Below, piece by piece: positions 5,464 to 11,820 of a stretch of DNA of 13,669 nt; position 1 is the stretch's first letter, and every line of letters starts with the position of its first letter. The DNA lies in contig JALOAM010000080.1 of assembly GCA_023228765.1 (NCBI GenBank), positions 1 through 13,669 of the forward strand. The letters run 5' to 3'. The notes beneath the pieces are model-generated. The model was not told where the DNA came from and made no database searches. It saw only the letters and a list, made by a program, of their open reading frames with translations. The position numbers were made by a program, and so were the translations under genes. This stretch comes from Dehalococcoidia bacterium. Its GTDB lineage: Bacteria > Chloroflexota > Dehalococcoidia > UBA2979.

Positions 5464-6765
5464 ATGTTCTCGCGGGCGTTCGTCGTCCTGTTCATCGCCA
5501 TGTTCGTGGCCATGGCAGGGGTGGGGATGGTGTCTCCCCTCCTCCCCGTCTACGTGCGCGACGACCTGGGCGGTCCCGCCGTCGGCGTGGCGCTCTCCTT
5601 CTCCGGCCTCGCGATTGCCCAGATCATCTCCGCGCCCTTCGCGGGCTCCTTCGGCGACCGCTACGGGCTGAAGCCGTTCATCGTCGGCGGCTTCGCGATC
5701 TACGCACTCGGGGCGTTCGGCTACCTGTTCGCGAACACGTGGGAGATGGTCGTCTTCTTCCGCGTCCTCTCCGGCTTCGGCGCCGCGGGCGTGTTCCCCA
5801 TGACCCTCGCCTACATCGGCCGGCTGGCGCCCCCGGGGCGCGAGGGCTCCTACATGGGTGGGTTCACCGTGGCGCAGGTGACGGGCTTTGGCCTGGGCCC
5901 GCTGCTCGGCGGCGGCATCCGTGACGCGTTCAACTCCGAGACCGCCTTCGCCACCATGGGGATCATGCTCGCCGGGACCGCGCTCCTGACGCTGCTCTGG
6001 CTCCCCCCGAAGCCCGGCCTCGCCTCCCTCGACGGCATCGAGGAGCCCTCGCTCCCGTGGTCGCAGATCGTGCGGCGGCGGGCGGTGCAGGGCGCCGTGC
6101 TGTTCATGACGCTGATGTCCCTCGGCTGGGGCGCGGCCTACTCCTTCATCGCGATCTTCGTGACCAGCGAGGAAGGACTGGGGCTGGACTCCGCGCTGTT
6201 CGTGGGCATCCTGCTCTCCCTGCGCCAGCTGACGAACGCGGCGCTCCAACCGATCACCGGCCGGCTGGCGGACCGGGTGGACCGCGTGAAGCTCGTCTCG
6301 ATCGGCCTCGTGCTGATGGCCGTGGGCACGGGCCTCATCCCGCTGGTGCCCGACACCACGATCGAGGTCGGACCGGTACCGCTGGCGGTGTTCCTGTTGC
6401 TGACGGTGGTCATCTCCGGCGTCGGCGAGTCGCTCGCGATGCCGGCGCAGCAGGCCGTGTTCGTCACGCTGGGCCGCGTGGTGGGGATGGGCTCGCTGAT
6501 GGGCTTGAACAACATGGGGAACTCGGTCGGGTTCCTCTTCGGTTCGCTCGTCGGCGCGGCCGTCGTCAGCTCGATGGGCCTCGGCGCGGTGTTCATCTTC
6601 GCGGCGGTGCTGCTGCTGGGCGGCATGTTCATCTACGTTGCGATCATGCGCTCCGCCGCTCGCGAGCTCGAACAGGCCGCCGAGGCTGCCCGCCGCGCCG
6701 AGGCGCTGGAGGCCGAACGAAACGCTGAGGCGCTCGAGAACGCGCGCGCGGAGGCGGCGGTCTGA
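5464..6765 (+). CDS. MFS transporter, multidrug-efflux-like, with charged C-terminal helix
   Basis: A 433-residue inner-membrane protein with about 12 predicted hydrophobic segments in two six-helix halves. MFS motif A is GSFGDRYGLKPF (61-72), and a second copy, GRLADRVDRVKL, opens the C-terminal half. The N-half motif SGFGAAGVFPMTLAYIGR and the GGFTVAQVTGFGLGPLLGG segment are typical of proton-coupled drug-efflux permeases, so drug or metabolite export is likely; the substrate cannot be read. Residues about 395-433 form an Ala/Glu/Arg-rich amphipathic helix, probably a cytoplasmic coiled coil, which is unusual for the family. The ATG at 5464 has AAGGGG 9 nt upstream. It is divergent from PPK2 and followed by the histidine kinase gene after 102 bp. 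Confidence 0.94.
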   Translation: MFSRAFVVLFIAMFVAMAGVGMVSPLLPVYVRDDLGGPAVGVALSFSGLAIAQIISAPFAGSFGDRYGLKPFIVGGFAIYALGAFGYLFANTWEMVVFFRVLSGFGAAGVFPMTLAYIGRLAPPGREGSYMGGFTVAQVTGFGLGPLLGGGIRDAFNSETAFATMGIMLAGTALLTLLWLPPKPGLASLDGIEEPSLPWSQIVRRRAVQGAVLFMTLMSLGWGAAYSFIAIFVTSEEGLGLDSALFVGILLSLRQLTNAALQPITGRLADRVDRVKLVSIGLVLMAVGTGLIPLVPDTTIEVGPVPLAVFLLLTVVISGVGESLAMPAQQAVFVTLGRVVGMGSLMGLNNMGNSVGFLFGSLVGAAVVSSMGLGAVFIFAAVLLLGGMFIYVAIMRSAARELEQAAEAARRAEALEAERNAEALENARAEAAV

Positions 6766-6788
6766 GCCTCAGCCTCGCGCACCCGTCG

Positions 6789-6856
6789 TTTGATCCAGGG
6801 GCTATTCGTATCAAAACCATTCCGCATGAGATGACGGCATCCGTGTCTCTCATGTG
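6789..6856 (+). promoter_or_regulatory. Dyad and stem-loop upstream of the sensor kinase
   Basis: The 102-bp gap after the MFS gene holds TTTGAT-N15-ATCAAA (6789-6815) and a nested hairpin. In the hairpin, CATGAGA (6825-6831) pairs with TCTCATG (6848-6854), extendable by a G-T and a C-G pair to 6823/6856, and inside it ACGG (6834-6837) pairs with CCGT (6841-6844). No T-run follows, and no good -35/-10 pair is evident. The hairpin could end MFS transcription or lie in the kinase leader, and the first dyad could bind a regulator. Confidence 0.35.
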
Positions 6857-6867
6857 ATCGTTACGCT

Positions 6868-8760
6868 GTGCCCCGCCTGCTGGCGACGAACCCGGATCGA
6901 GTCAGTCCTCAGATGTCCGCCGAAGAATTCACCTCGTTGTTCGCAGAGGTCGCGTTCGTCCTGCTCGCGATCCTGACCGTCGTCCGCGCGATCCGGCGGC
7001 CGCGGCTGGTGAAGATCCACACGGCGGTCTTCTTCAGCATGATCGGCGCGATCGTCCTCCTGTCGTGGCTGGGCGACCTCGAGATCCTGGGCGAATCACG
7101 CGCTCGCAGCATCACCGTCACCAGCCTGCTGGTCGCGCTGCCCTACCCACTCCTCCGCCTGGCGGGTGACTTCACGGGCGTGCGTCCCTGGGTGCGACAC
7201 GCGGCGGAGATCGCCCTCGCACTGTCGATCGCGGGCATCGGGCTGTTCGAGGAACTCCCCGGCTGGTTCGTCATCCTGGTGGTCGCGTACTTCGTCGCCA
7301 CCACCACCTACGCCTCCGCGGAATTCACGCACGCAGCGCTCACCATGCGGAGCGTCTCTCGCTTCCGAATGGTGTTCGCCGCGGGAGGGTCGTTCATCCT
7401 CGCACTGCTCATCCTGGACATCGGTGTCCAGGCCTTCGTCGAATCGCCCGTGCTGACGGCGCTGACGAACCTGCTGATGGTCGCCTGTGGGTTCTCGTAT
7501 TATGTCGCCTTCGCGATCCCTCAATGGGTGCGCCAGGCGATCCATGCGCGCCACCTGCTGCGATTCATCGACGAGTCCGTCGCCGCTGCCCCCGGCATGT
7601 TCGAGGACGACGCGCGCTTCGAGGCCATCGAGCACGCGGTCGCCGACGCGGTGGGGACGCCGAACGCCCGGATCGCGTTGTGGGACGAGGCCGACGACAT
7701 CCTCTGGTCGCCCACACTCGGCCGCGCGGAGTCGCTGCTCGGCAACCCGCGGACCACGGTGCCCTACCGCGCCTTCCGGGAACAGGTCGCGATCTTCAGC
7801 GAGGACGCGGGGAGGGACGATCCGGAGAACGCGAGCCTGTACGGCGGCATGGTCGTGCTGACCGCGCCGATCACGCTGGACGCCCATCGCTATGGCGTCC
7901 TCACCGCCTACGGAGGCCTTCCCCCCTTCATCCACGACGACGACCTGGACCTGCTCCGCATCATGGCGGACCAGGTCGCGGTGGTCCTCCGAGGCCGCGA
8001 ACTCGCCGCCGAAGTCTCCGCCGTGCGGGCGCGCGCGGAGACGCTGCGGCTCATGGACGACTTCTTCGCCGCAGTCGCGCACGACCTGAAGACCCCCCTC
8101 ACCACGATCCTCGGGCAGGGGCAGCGCCTCCAGCGGCAGATCCGGCGCGAGCAACCGATCGACGGCGGTGCGATCGACAGCATCGTGCAGCAGGCTGTGC
8201 ACATGCGCCGACTCGTGGAGGACCTCCTGGACGACGCCCGCGAGCGCGGCTCCTACTCCGGCGAACGCGTGCCCACGGACCTCAGGCAGATCGCCGCCGA
8301 GGTGGCGCAACAGGCGCCGGCCGCCAACCACACCGTGACCGTGGAGGGCGGCCCGGCGGTGGCGCCGGTGGACGCCGCGCGGATGCGCCAGGTCCTCACG
8401 AACCTCGTGGAGAACGCCGTCAAGTACAGCCCGGACGGCGGGCCGATCACCATCACGGTCACGGACGCCGGCGACTGCGCGGAGGTCGCCGTGACGGACC
8501 GGGGGATCGGGATCCCTCCGGGGGACCTGGGGACCATCTTCGAACGGTTCTCGCGCGGCAGCCGGGAGCCGGACCGCCGGTTCTCCGGACTGGGGCTCGG
8601 CCTGTACACGTGCCGGCGCATCGTAGAAGAGCACGGCGGCCGGATCGAGGTCACAAGCCGCCTGGGGGCCGGAAGCACGTTCACCGTGTCCGTCCCCGTC
8701 ACACCTGGAGTTATGGTCAGCGGAGAGGCAGGCTATGCCGAAACTGGTGCTGGTGATTGA
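6868..8760 (+). CDS. Membrane sensor histidine kinase (7-TM, GAF, HisKA, HATPase)
   Basis: A 630-residue hybrid of an integral-membrane input and a cytoplasmic kinase. Seven hydrophobic segments lie at about 24-42, 52-68, 80-97, 111-128, 132-149, 169-190 and 195-216, with only short loops and no large periplasmic sensor. Residues about 245-390 look like a GAF domain. The HisKA H-box AVAHDLKTPLTTIL has the phospho-accepting H405. The ATPase domain follows: N-box NLVENAVKYS (N512-), G1 DRGIGIP (D544-), F-box IFERFSRGS, and G2 GLGLGLY (574-580). The signal may be a membrane-soluble or intracellular ligand. The start is uncertain: GTG at 6868 gives the longest frame, while ATG at 6913 (residue 16) also precedes the first helix; neither has a good Shine-Dalgarno. 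The end overlaps the response regulator by 26 nt, so the two are probably translationally coupled. Confidence 0.95.
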   Translation: MPRLLATNPDRVSPQMSAEEFTSLFAEVAFVLLAILTVVRAIRRPRLVKIHTAVFFSMIGAIVLLSWLGDLEILGESRARSITVTSLLVALPYPLLRLAGDFTGVRPWVRHAAEIALALSIAGIGLFEELPGWFVILVVAYFVATTTYASAEFTHAALTMRSVSRFRMVFAAGGSFILALLILDIGVQAFVESPVLTALTNLLMVACGFSYYVAFAIPQWVRQAIHARHLLRFIDESVAAAPGMFEDDARFEAIEHAVADAVGTPNARIALWDEADDILWSPTLGRAESLLGNPRTTVPYRAFREQVAIFSEDAGRDDPENASLYGGMVVLTAPITLDAHRYGVLTAYGGLPPFIHDDDLDLLRIMADQVAVVLRGRELAAEVSAVRARAETLRLMDDFFAAVAHDLKTPLTTILGQGQRLQRQIRREQPIDGGAIDSIVQQAVHMRRLVEDLLDDARERGSYSGERVPTDLRQIAAEVAQQAPAANHTVTVEGGPAVAPVDAARMRQVLTNLVENAVKYSPDGGPITITVTDAGDCAEVAVTDRGIGIPPGDLGTIFERFSRGSREPDRRFSGLGLGLYTCRRIVEEHGGRIEVTSRLGAGSTFTVSVPVTPGVMVSGEAGYAETGAGD

Positions 8761-9235
8761 CGACGAGCGCCCGATCCGGGAACTCGTCAGCACATTGCTC
8801 ACGGAGGAAGGCTGGCCCGTCCAGACCTACTCCAGCGCACTCTCCGCGCTCCAGGCGATCACCTCGGGCGCGATCACCCCGGACGTGATCCTGCTGGACA
8901 TGCGGATGCCCGGCATGGACGGCCCCCAGTTCGCGGAGGTGCTACGCCAGCACTCGCCGAACACCCCGATCGTGGTGATGACCGCCGCGCGCGACGCGCG
9001 GCAGTGGGCAGAGGCGATCAGCGCCGCCGGCTACCTCCCCAAGCCCTTCGACATCGACTGGGTCATCGACACCGTCACGGGCATCATCGGCCCGCCCGAG
9101 GACGGGCACGACGGAGCGCATCGCTTCGCGCTGCTCCCCCTCGCACCGCTGATCCAGGAGAAGGTCCGCGCGTGGGCGGAGCGGTCGAAGATGGCCCCGA
9201 CGCCGGCCCCACTCGCGGTCCCCATCGGTTCGTAG
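8735..9235 (+). CDS. Receiver-only response regulator
   Basis: A 166-residue protein with a complete receiver domain (residues about 3-122). The acidic pocket is D9/D10/E11, the phospho-acceptor D55 is in LLDMRMPG, T83 is in VVMTA, and K103 is in LPKPF. No DNA-binding or enzymatic output domain follows. The C-terminal 42 residues contain a short amphipathic helix (LAPLIQEKVRAWAERSK) and a Pro/Ala-rich end. It is presumably phosphorylated by the overlapping upstream kinase and acts by protein-protein contact or within a phosphorelay. The ATG at 8735 lies inside the kinase gene and is preceded by GGAGAGG at good spacing, which fixes the start. The next gene is convergent, so no downstream partner is present. 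Confidence 0.95.
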   Translation: MPKLVLVIDDERPIRELVSTLLTEEGWPVQTYSSALSALQAITSGAITPDVILLDMRMPGMDGPQFAEVLRQHSPNTPIVVMTAARDARQWAEAISAAGYLPKPFDIDWVIDTVTGIIGPPEDGHDGAHRFALLPLAPLIQEKVRAWAERSKMAPTPAPLAVPIGS

Positions 9236-9269
9236 CGCTCCCAGGTTCTGAGGGTTCCGACGAGCGTTC

Positions 9270-9281
9270 CGAGGGCCCTCG
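9270..9281. other. 12-bp palindrome in convergent gap
   Basis: CGAGGGCCCTCG is a perfect palindrome in the 50-bp gap between the response regulator stop and the stop of the fused spermidine-synthase-like gene. With no unpaired centre it makes a poor RNA hairpin, so a terminator role is weak. No other stop signal is visible in this gap. Confidence 0.3.
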
Positions 9282-9285
9282 CGCG

Positions 9286-10740
9286 TTACGGTCGCCCGAT
9301 CAGCTGGTCGACGGGCGCGTAATCGTCCCGGAGCACGCGCGCACCTCCCGCGAACGCGCGCGCCTGCTCCCCGGCCCACATCACCTCGGTCAGTCCGCGC
9401 TCCGCGAGGGCGGCCTGCACCGCTCCGACCTCGAGCGGTGCGTCTGACGCGACCAGGACGAAGTTCCCGCCACTCTCGCCCGTCAGGTAGCGCAGCGGCG
9501 CGATCACCGCGACGTGGTCGAAGACCTCGAACAGCGTCGCCACCTCGGCCTCCACGAACGCGAGGGGCGGGTAGTCGATCACGTTCACGACGTAGATCCC
9601 GCCGGGGCGCATCACGCGGTCGATCTCTCCGATGAACTCCCGCGTGGTCAGGTGCCACGGCACGCTGAGGCTCCCGAAGGCGTCTCCTACTACGAGGTCG
9701 AACGCATCGTCCTCCTCCTGACGGAGGCTGAGGCGCGCGTCGTCCACGACCACCTCGAGGTCCTCGGACGGTTGGAGGCCCAACTCGCCCTCGACGAGGT
9801 CGACCAGCGCGCCGTCGATCTCGAGCACGGTCGAGCGCGAGCCGGGGCGCACCTCGTTCACGTAGCGCGGGAGGCTGAAGCCGCCCCCGCCGATGAACGC
9901 CGCGTCGATCGGCCCCTCCGGCAGCGTCGCGATCACGTCGGCCATCTCCAGCGAGTAGCGCAGGTCGAGATGCGCGGGATCATCGAGGTCCACGTACGCG
10001 TGGAGGAGGTTGTCCAGCCACAGCTCGCGGGCGCTCGCGTCGTCCTCGGCGACCTCGATGCGGGCACAGAAGTACGACGTGTAGTACTCACACGGCCCCT
10101 CGGCGGCGAGGGCGCCACCGGCGCCGACCATGGTGAGGAGCACCGCGGGCACCACCGTCCGCGCCCCCATCGTGCGGACCGCCATCGCCCCGCCAAGGAC
10201 GACGAGCAGCACGCCCATCCCCAGCACGAGCGGCCTCGAAGGCGCCGCCGAGAGCAACACGAACCCGGTGAGGAACGTCCCCGCGAGCCCGCCGATGGTG
10301 CCGATCGCGGAGAACGACCCGACCACGCTCCCCGTCTCGTCGAGTGACCTCAGTCGGAGCTTCACGATCACCGGCGTCACGGCAGAGAGCGTCGCCGAGG
10401 GGATGAAGAACGCCGCCGTGGTGAGGAAGACGATCTCGAGCGGACCGGCCGCGCGCATCGTGGGGCCGAAGAAGTCCACCACCTGCGGCGCCACGACGAC
10501 GAACACGCCGGAGACCGCGATCAGCGGCCCGACCAGCGGTCCCGGCTCCGTGCGGTCCGCCGCCACCCCGCCCGCCCACGCCCCGAGGGCGATCCCGGCG
10601 AGCACCACCCCGATGATCCCGGTGAACGTCTCCAGCGACACGCCGATGTACGGCGCCATCAGGCGCCCGGCCACGATCTCCAGTACGAGGACGGCCGCCG
10701 AGGTGCCGAAGACGAGGAGGCGCGCTGCGAGAGGTGTCAT
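9286..10740 (-). CDS. Membrane-fused spermidine-synthase-like methyltransferase-fold protein
   Basis: A 484-residue protein. The N-terminal 212 residues are hydrophobic with about six to seven membrane segments (for example 6-24, 40-60, 70-89, 100-120, 143-165, 170-187, 193-212). The C-terminal 270 residues are a spermidine-synthase-type Rossmann domain. It shows a LDNLLHAYVDLDDPAHL region (242-258), the nucleotide-binding glycine motif FIGGGGFSLPRYV (282-294), an acidic LEID (306-309), and VVGDAFGSLSVPW (350-362) in place of the aminopropyltransferase D-S-x-D-P loop. Proteins of this build are annotated as fused MFS/spermidine synthases, but the changed catalytic loop and the absence of a SAM decarboxylase gene here leave polyamine synthesis unproven. 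ATG at 10740, with GGAGCGG directly before it in a hairpin-rich leader. The stop is TAA, convergent with the response regulator. Confidence 0.88.
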   Translation of the reverse strand: MTPLAARLLVFGTSAAVLVLEIVAGRLMAPYIGVSLETFTGIIGVVLAGIALGAWAGGVAADRTEPGPLVGPLIAVSGVFVVVAPQVVDFFGPTMRAAGPLEIVFLTTAAFFIPSATLSAVTPVIVKLRLRSLDETGSVVGSFSAIGTIGGLAGTFLTGFVLLSAAPSRPLVLGMGVLLVVLGGAMAVRTMGARTVVPAVLLTMVGAGGALAAEGPCEYYTSYFCARIEVAEDDASARELWLDNLLHAYVDLDDPAHLDLRYSLEMADVIATLPEGPIDAAFIGGGGFSLPRYVNEVRPGSRSTVLEIDGALVDLVEGELGLQPSEDLEVVVDDARLSLRQEEDDAFDLVVGDAFGSLSVPWHLTTREFIGEIDRVMRPGGIYVVNVIDYPPLAFVEAEVATLFEVFDHVAVIAPLRYLTGESGGNFVLVASDAPLEVGAVQAALAERGLTEVMWAGEQARAFAGGARVLRDDYAPVDQLIGRP

Positions 10741-10742
10741 CC

Positions 10743-10788
10743 GCTCCGGAGCGTAACGCTCCAGCGCCTGGAGGGGTCAGGCCCCCTC
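10743..10788 (-). promoter_or_regulatory. Overlapping inverted repeats in the leader of the spermidine-synthase-like gene
   Basis: Four dyads overlap within 46 bp next to the start codon. They are GCTCCGGAGC (10743-10752, containing the ribosome site), GGAGCG-TAA-CGCTCC (10748-10762), CTCCAG-CGC-CTGGAG (10759-10773), and GAGGGG-N6-CCCCTC (10771-10788). Neighbouring stems share bases, so some hairpins exclude others. In the transcript the second hairpin abuts the Shine-Dalgarno GGAGCGG. This suggests a folded, possibly switching leader or a cluster of operator half-sites. Confidence 0.45.
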
Positions 10789-10793
10789 ACGCG

Positions 10794-10827
10794 GTCGCCC
10801 CCCATCCCTGCGCAGGAACGGGGCGAC
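10794..10827. other. Long hairpin upstream of the spermidine-synthase-like gene
   Basis: GTCGCCCC (10794-10801) and GGGGCGAC (10820-10827) form a perfect 8-bp outer stem around the palindrome CCTGCGCAGG (10807-10816). It lies between the end of the alpha/beta hydrolase gene and the next minus-strand gene. It could be a terminator, part of the leader, or a dispersed palindromic element. Confidence 0.45.
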
Positions 10828-10855
10828 AACGAGGAGGTGAGAACCGGGGGATCGG

Positions 10856-10878
10856 CCCTCCCCCTTAATGGGGGAGGG
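10856..10878. repeat. Palindromic element similar to the one at 743-780
   Basis: CCCTCCCCC (10856-10864) and GGGGGAGGG (10870-10878) form a 9-bp perfect stem with a TTAAT loop. The sequence TTGGCGTGGGGA follows, which parallels the CCGGGGTGAGGG after the first element. It sits about 50 bp past the stop of the alpha/beta hydrolase, so it may stop that transcript. The shared layout (pyrimidine/purine palindrome plus GGNGTGNGG tail) suggests a dispersed family. Confidence 0.5.
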
Positions 10879-10930
10879 TTGGCGTGGGGAGTGCCTGGCG
10901 CGTCCAGGAAGTTCCCTCAGCAGCCGGCAG

Positions 10931-11656
10931 CTACGACTCGATCCCCTTGAGGAACGACTCCACGATCTCGTTGAACTGCTCGGGTGCCTCCATGTTGGAG
11001 AGATGACCTGCGCCCTCGATCGTCTCGAGGCGAGCGCCGGGCACGGCGTCTGCCATCTGCTTCGAGAGGTCGGGCGAGATCAGCGTGTCGGCGCTGGACG
11101 TGATGACGAGCGTCGGGACGTCGATGCCGGCGAGGTCGCCCGTCGAGTCCGCGCGCGCGGCCATCGCCAGCGAGGCGCGTGCAATGGCCTCGGGATCCTG
11201 ACGCCGGATGATCTCGGACACGCGCTCGCGCACCTCGGACGGTGCGTTGTCGGAGAGCAGCGGCGGAGGGGAGTCGGCGAGGAAGTTGCCCTCCGAGCGC
11301 AGTCGCTCCGCGAGGCCCCGGCGGCGCTCTTTCGCGGCGTCGTCGTCCGCGTCGGCGCGCGTGTTCGCGAGGATGAGGCCCGCGACCTTGTCGCGGTGCC
11401 GGCGCACGTAGGCGAGGGCGACATACCCGCCCATCGAAAGCCCGCAGACCACCACACGGTCGATCCCCGTCCCGCCGAGGGCGGCATCCGCGTGGTCGGC
11501 CGCCTCGTCCATCCATCCGTCAGGCTCGTACATCGCAGCCTGCCCGAAGCCGGGCAGATCCACGGGGACGACGGGGACGGAGAGCGCCCCGACCTGCCCG
11601 TCCCACATGTCCGAGTCCAGGGGGAAGGCGTGCAGCGCCAGCAGTCCGAGTGTCAT
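10931..11656 (-). CDS. Alpha/beta-fold hydrolase
   Basis: A 241-residue cytoplasmic hydrolase with a complete catalytic triad. Ser74 is in the elbow GLSMGGY, Asp190 in VITSSADTLISP, and His218 in GAGHLSNMEAPEQF. The oxyanion region is LALHAFPLDSDMW (6-18), and VDLPGFGQA follows strand four. A small helical cap lies at about 102-170. The overall look is of the esterase/enol-lactonase (PcaD-, BioH-like) branch. Substrate and pathway are not evident, and no aromatic-degradation or biotin genes are nearby. The ATG at 11656 has a strong GGAGG at 5-nt spacing, and the stop is TAG. It is divergent from the ABC exporter. Confidence 0.92.
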   Translation of the reverse strand: MTLGLLALHAFPLDSDMWDGQVGALSVPVVPVDLPGFGQAAMYEPDGWMDEAADHADAALGGTGIDRVVVCGLSMGGYVALAYVRRHRDKVAGLILANTRADADDDAAKERRRGLAERLRSEGNFLADSPPPLLSDNAPSEVRERVSEIIRRQDPEAIARASLAMAARADSTGDLAGIDVPTLVITSSADTLISPDLSKQMADAVPGARLETIEGAGHLSNMEAPEQFNEIVESFLKGIES

Positions 11657-11777
11657 CGAGTCCTCCAGTCGTGCGTACCAACCCCGTCGGAAGCGCGGTA
11701 CCTCGTATCGCCCCGAGTCATAACGCCCGCGAGTGTAGGGGAGCCCTCAAGGCGCACGTCTCACGGAGGGCACACCG

Positions 11778-11800
11778 ACGGTTGAGGAAACATCAACCGT
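11778..11800. promoter_or_regulatory. Operator-like dyad before the ABC exporter
   Basis: ACGGTTGA (11778-11785) and TCAACCGT (11793-11800) are perfect inverted 8-mers with a 7-nt spacer, 20 bp before the exporter start. Size and spacing suit a dimeric helix-turn-helix regulator of the TetR or MarR type. No such regulator gene lies in the window. A hairpin at the RNA level would also be possible. Confidence 0.5.
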
Positions 11801-11820
11801 GTGCACGCATCGTCAGGCCC

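Noticed and set aside
5437..6249. 270-residue minus-strand open frame opposite the MFS gene
   Set aside because: His/Glu/Gly-rich shadow sequence, opposite hydrophobic helices of the real transporter.
7096..8802. 568-residue open frame on the minus strand opposite the histidine kinase
   Set aside because: Its low-complexity Arg/Gly/His-rich sequence mirrors the third-position G/C bias of the kinase gene, whose domains are unmistakable.
9271..9280. Bidirectional terminator at GAGGGCCCTC
   Set aside because: A palindrome without an unpaired centre folds poorly as an RNA hairpin and has no T-run; listed only as a palindrome.
11650..11820. 57-residue N-terminal extension of the ABC exporter
   Set aside because: It would overlap the divergent hydrolase start and the operator-like dyad, and is Arg/Pro-rich unlike any exporter N-terminus.
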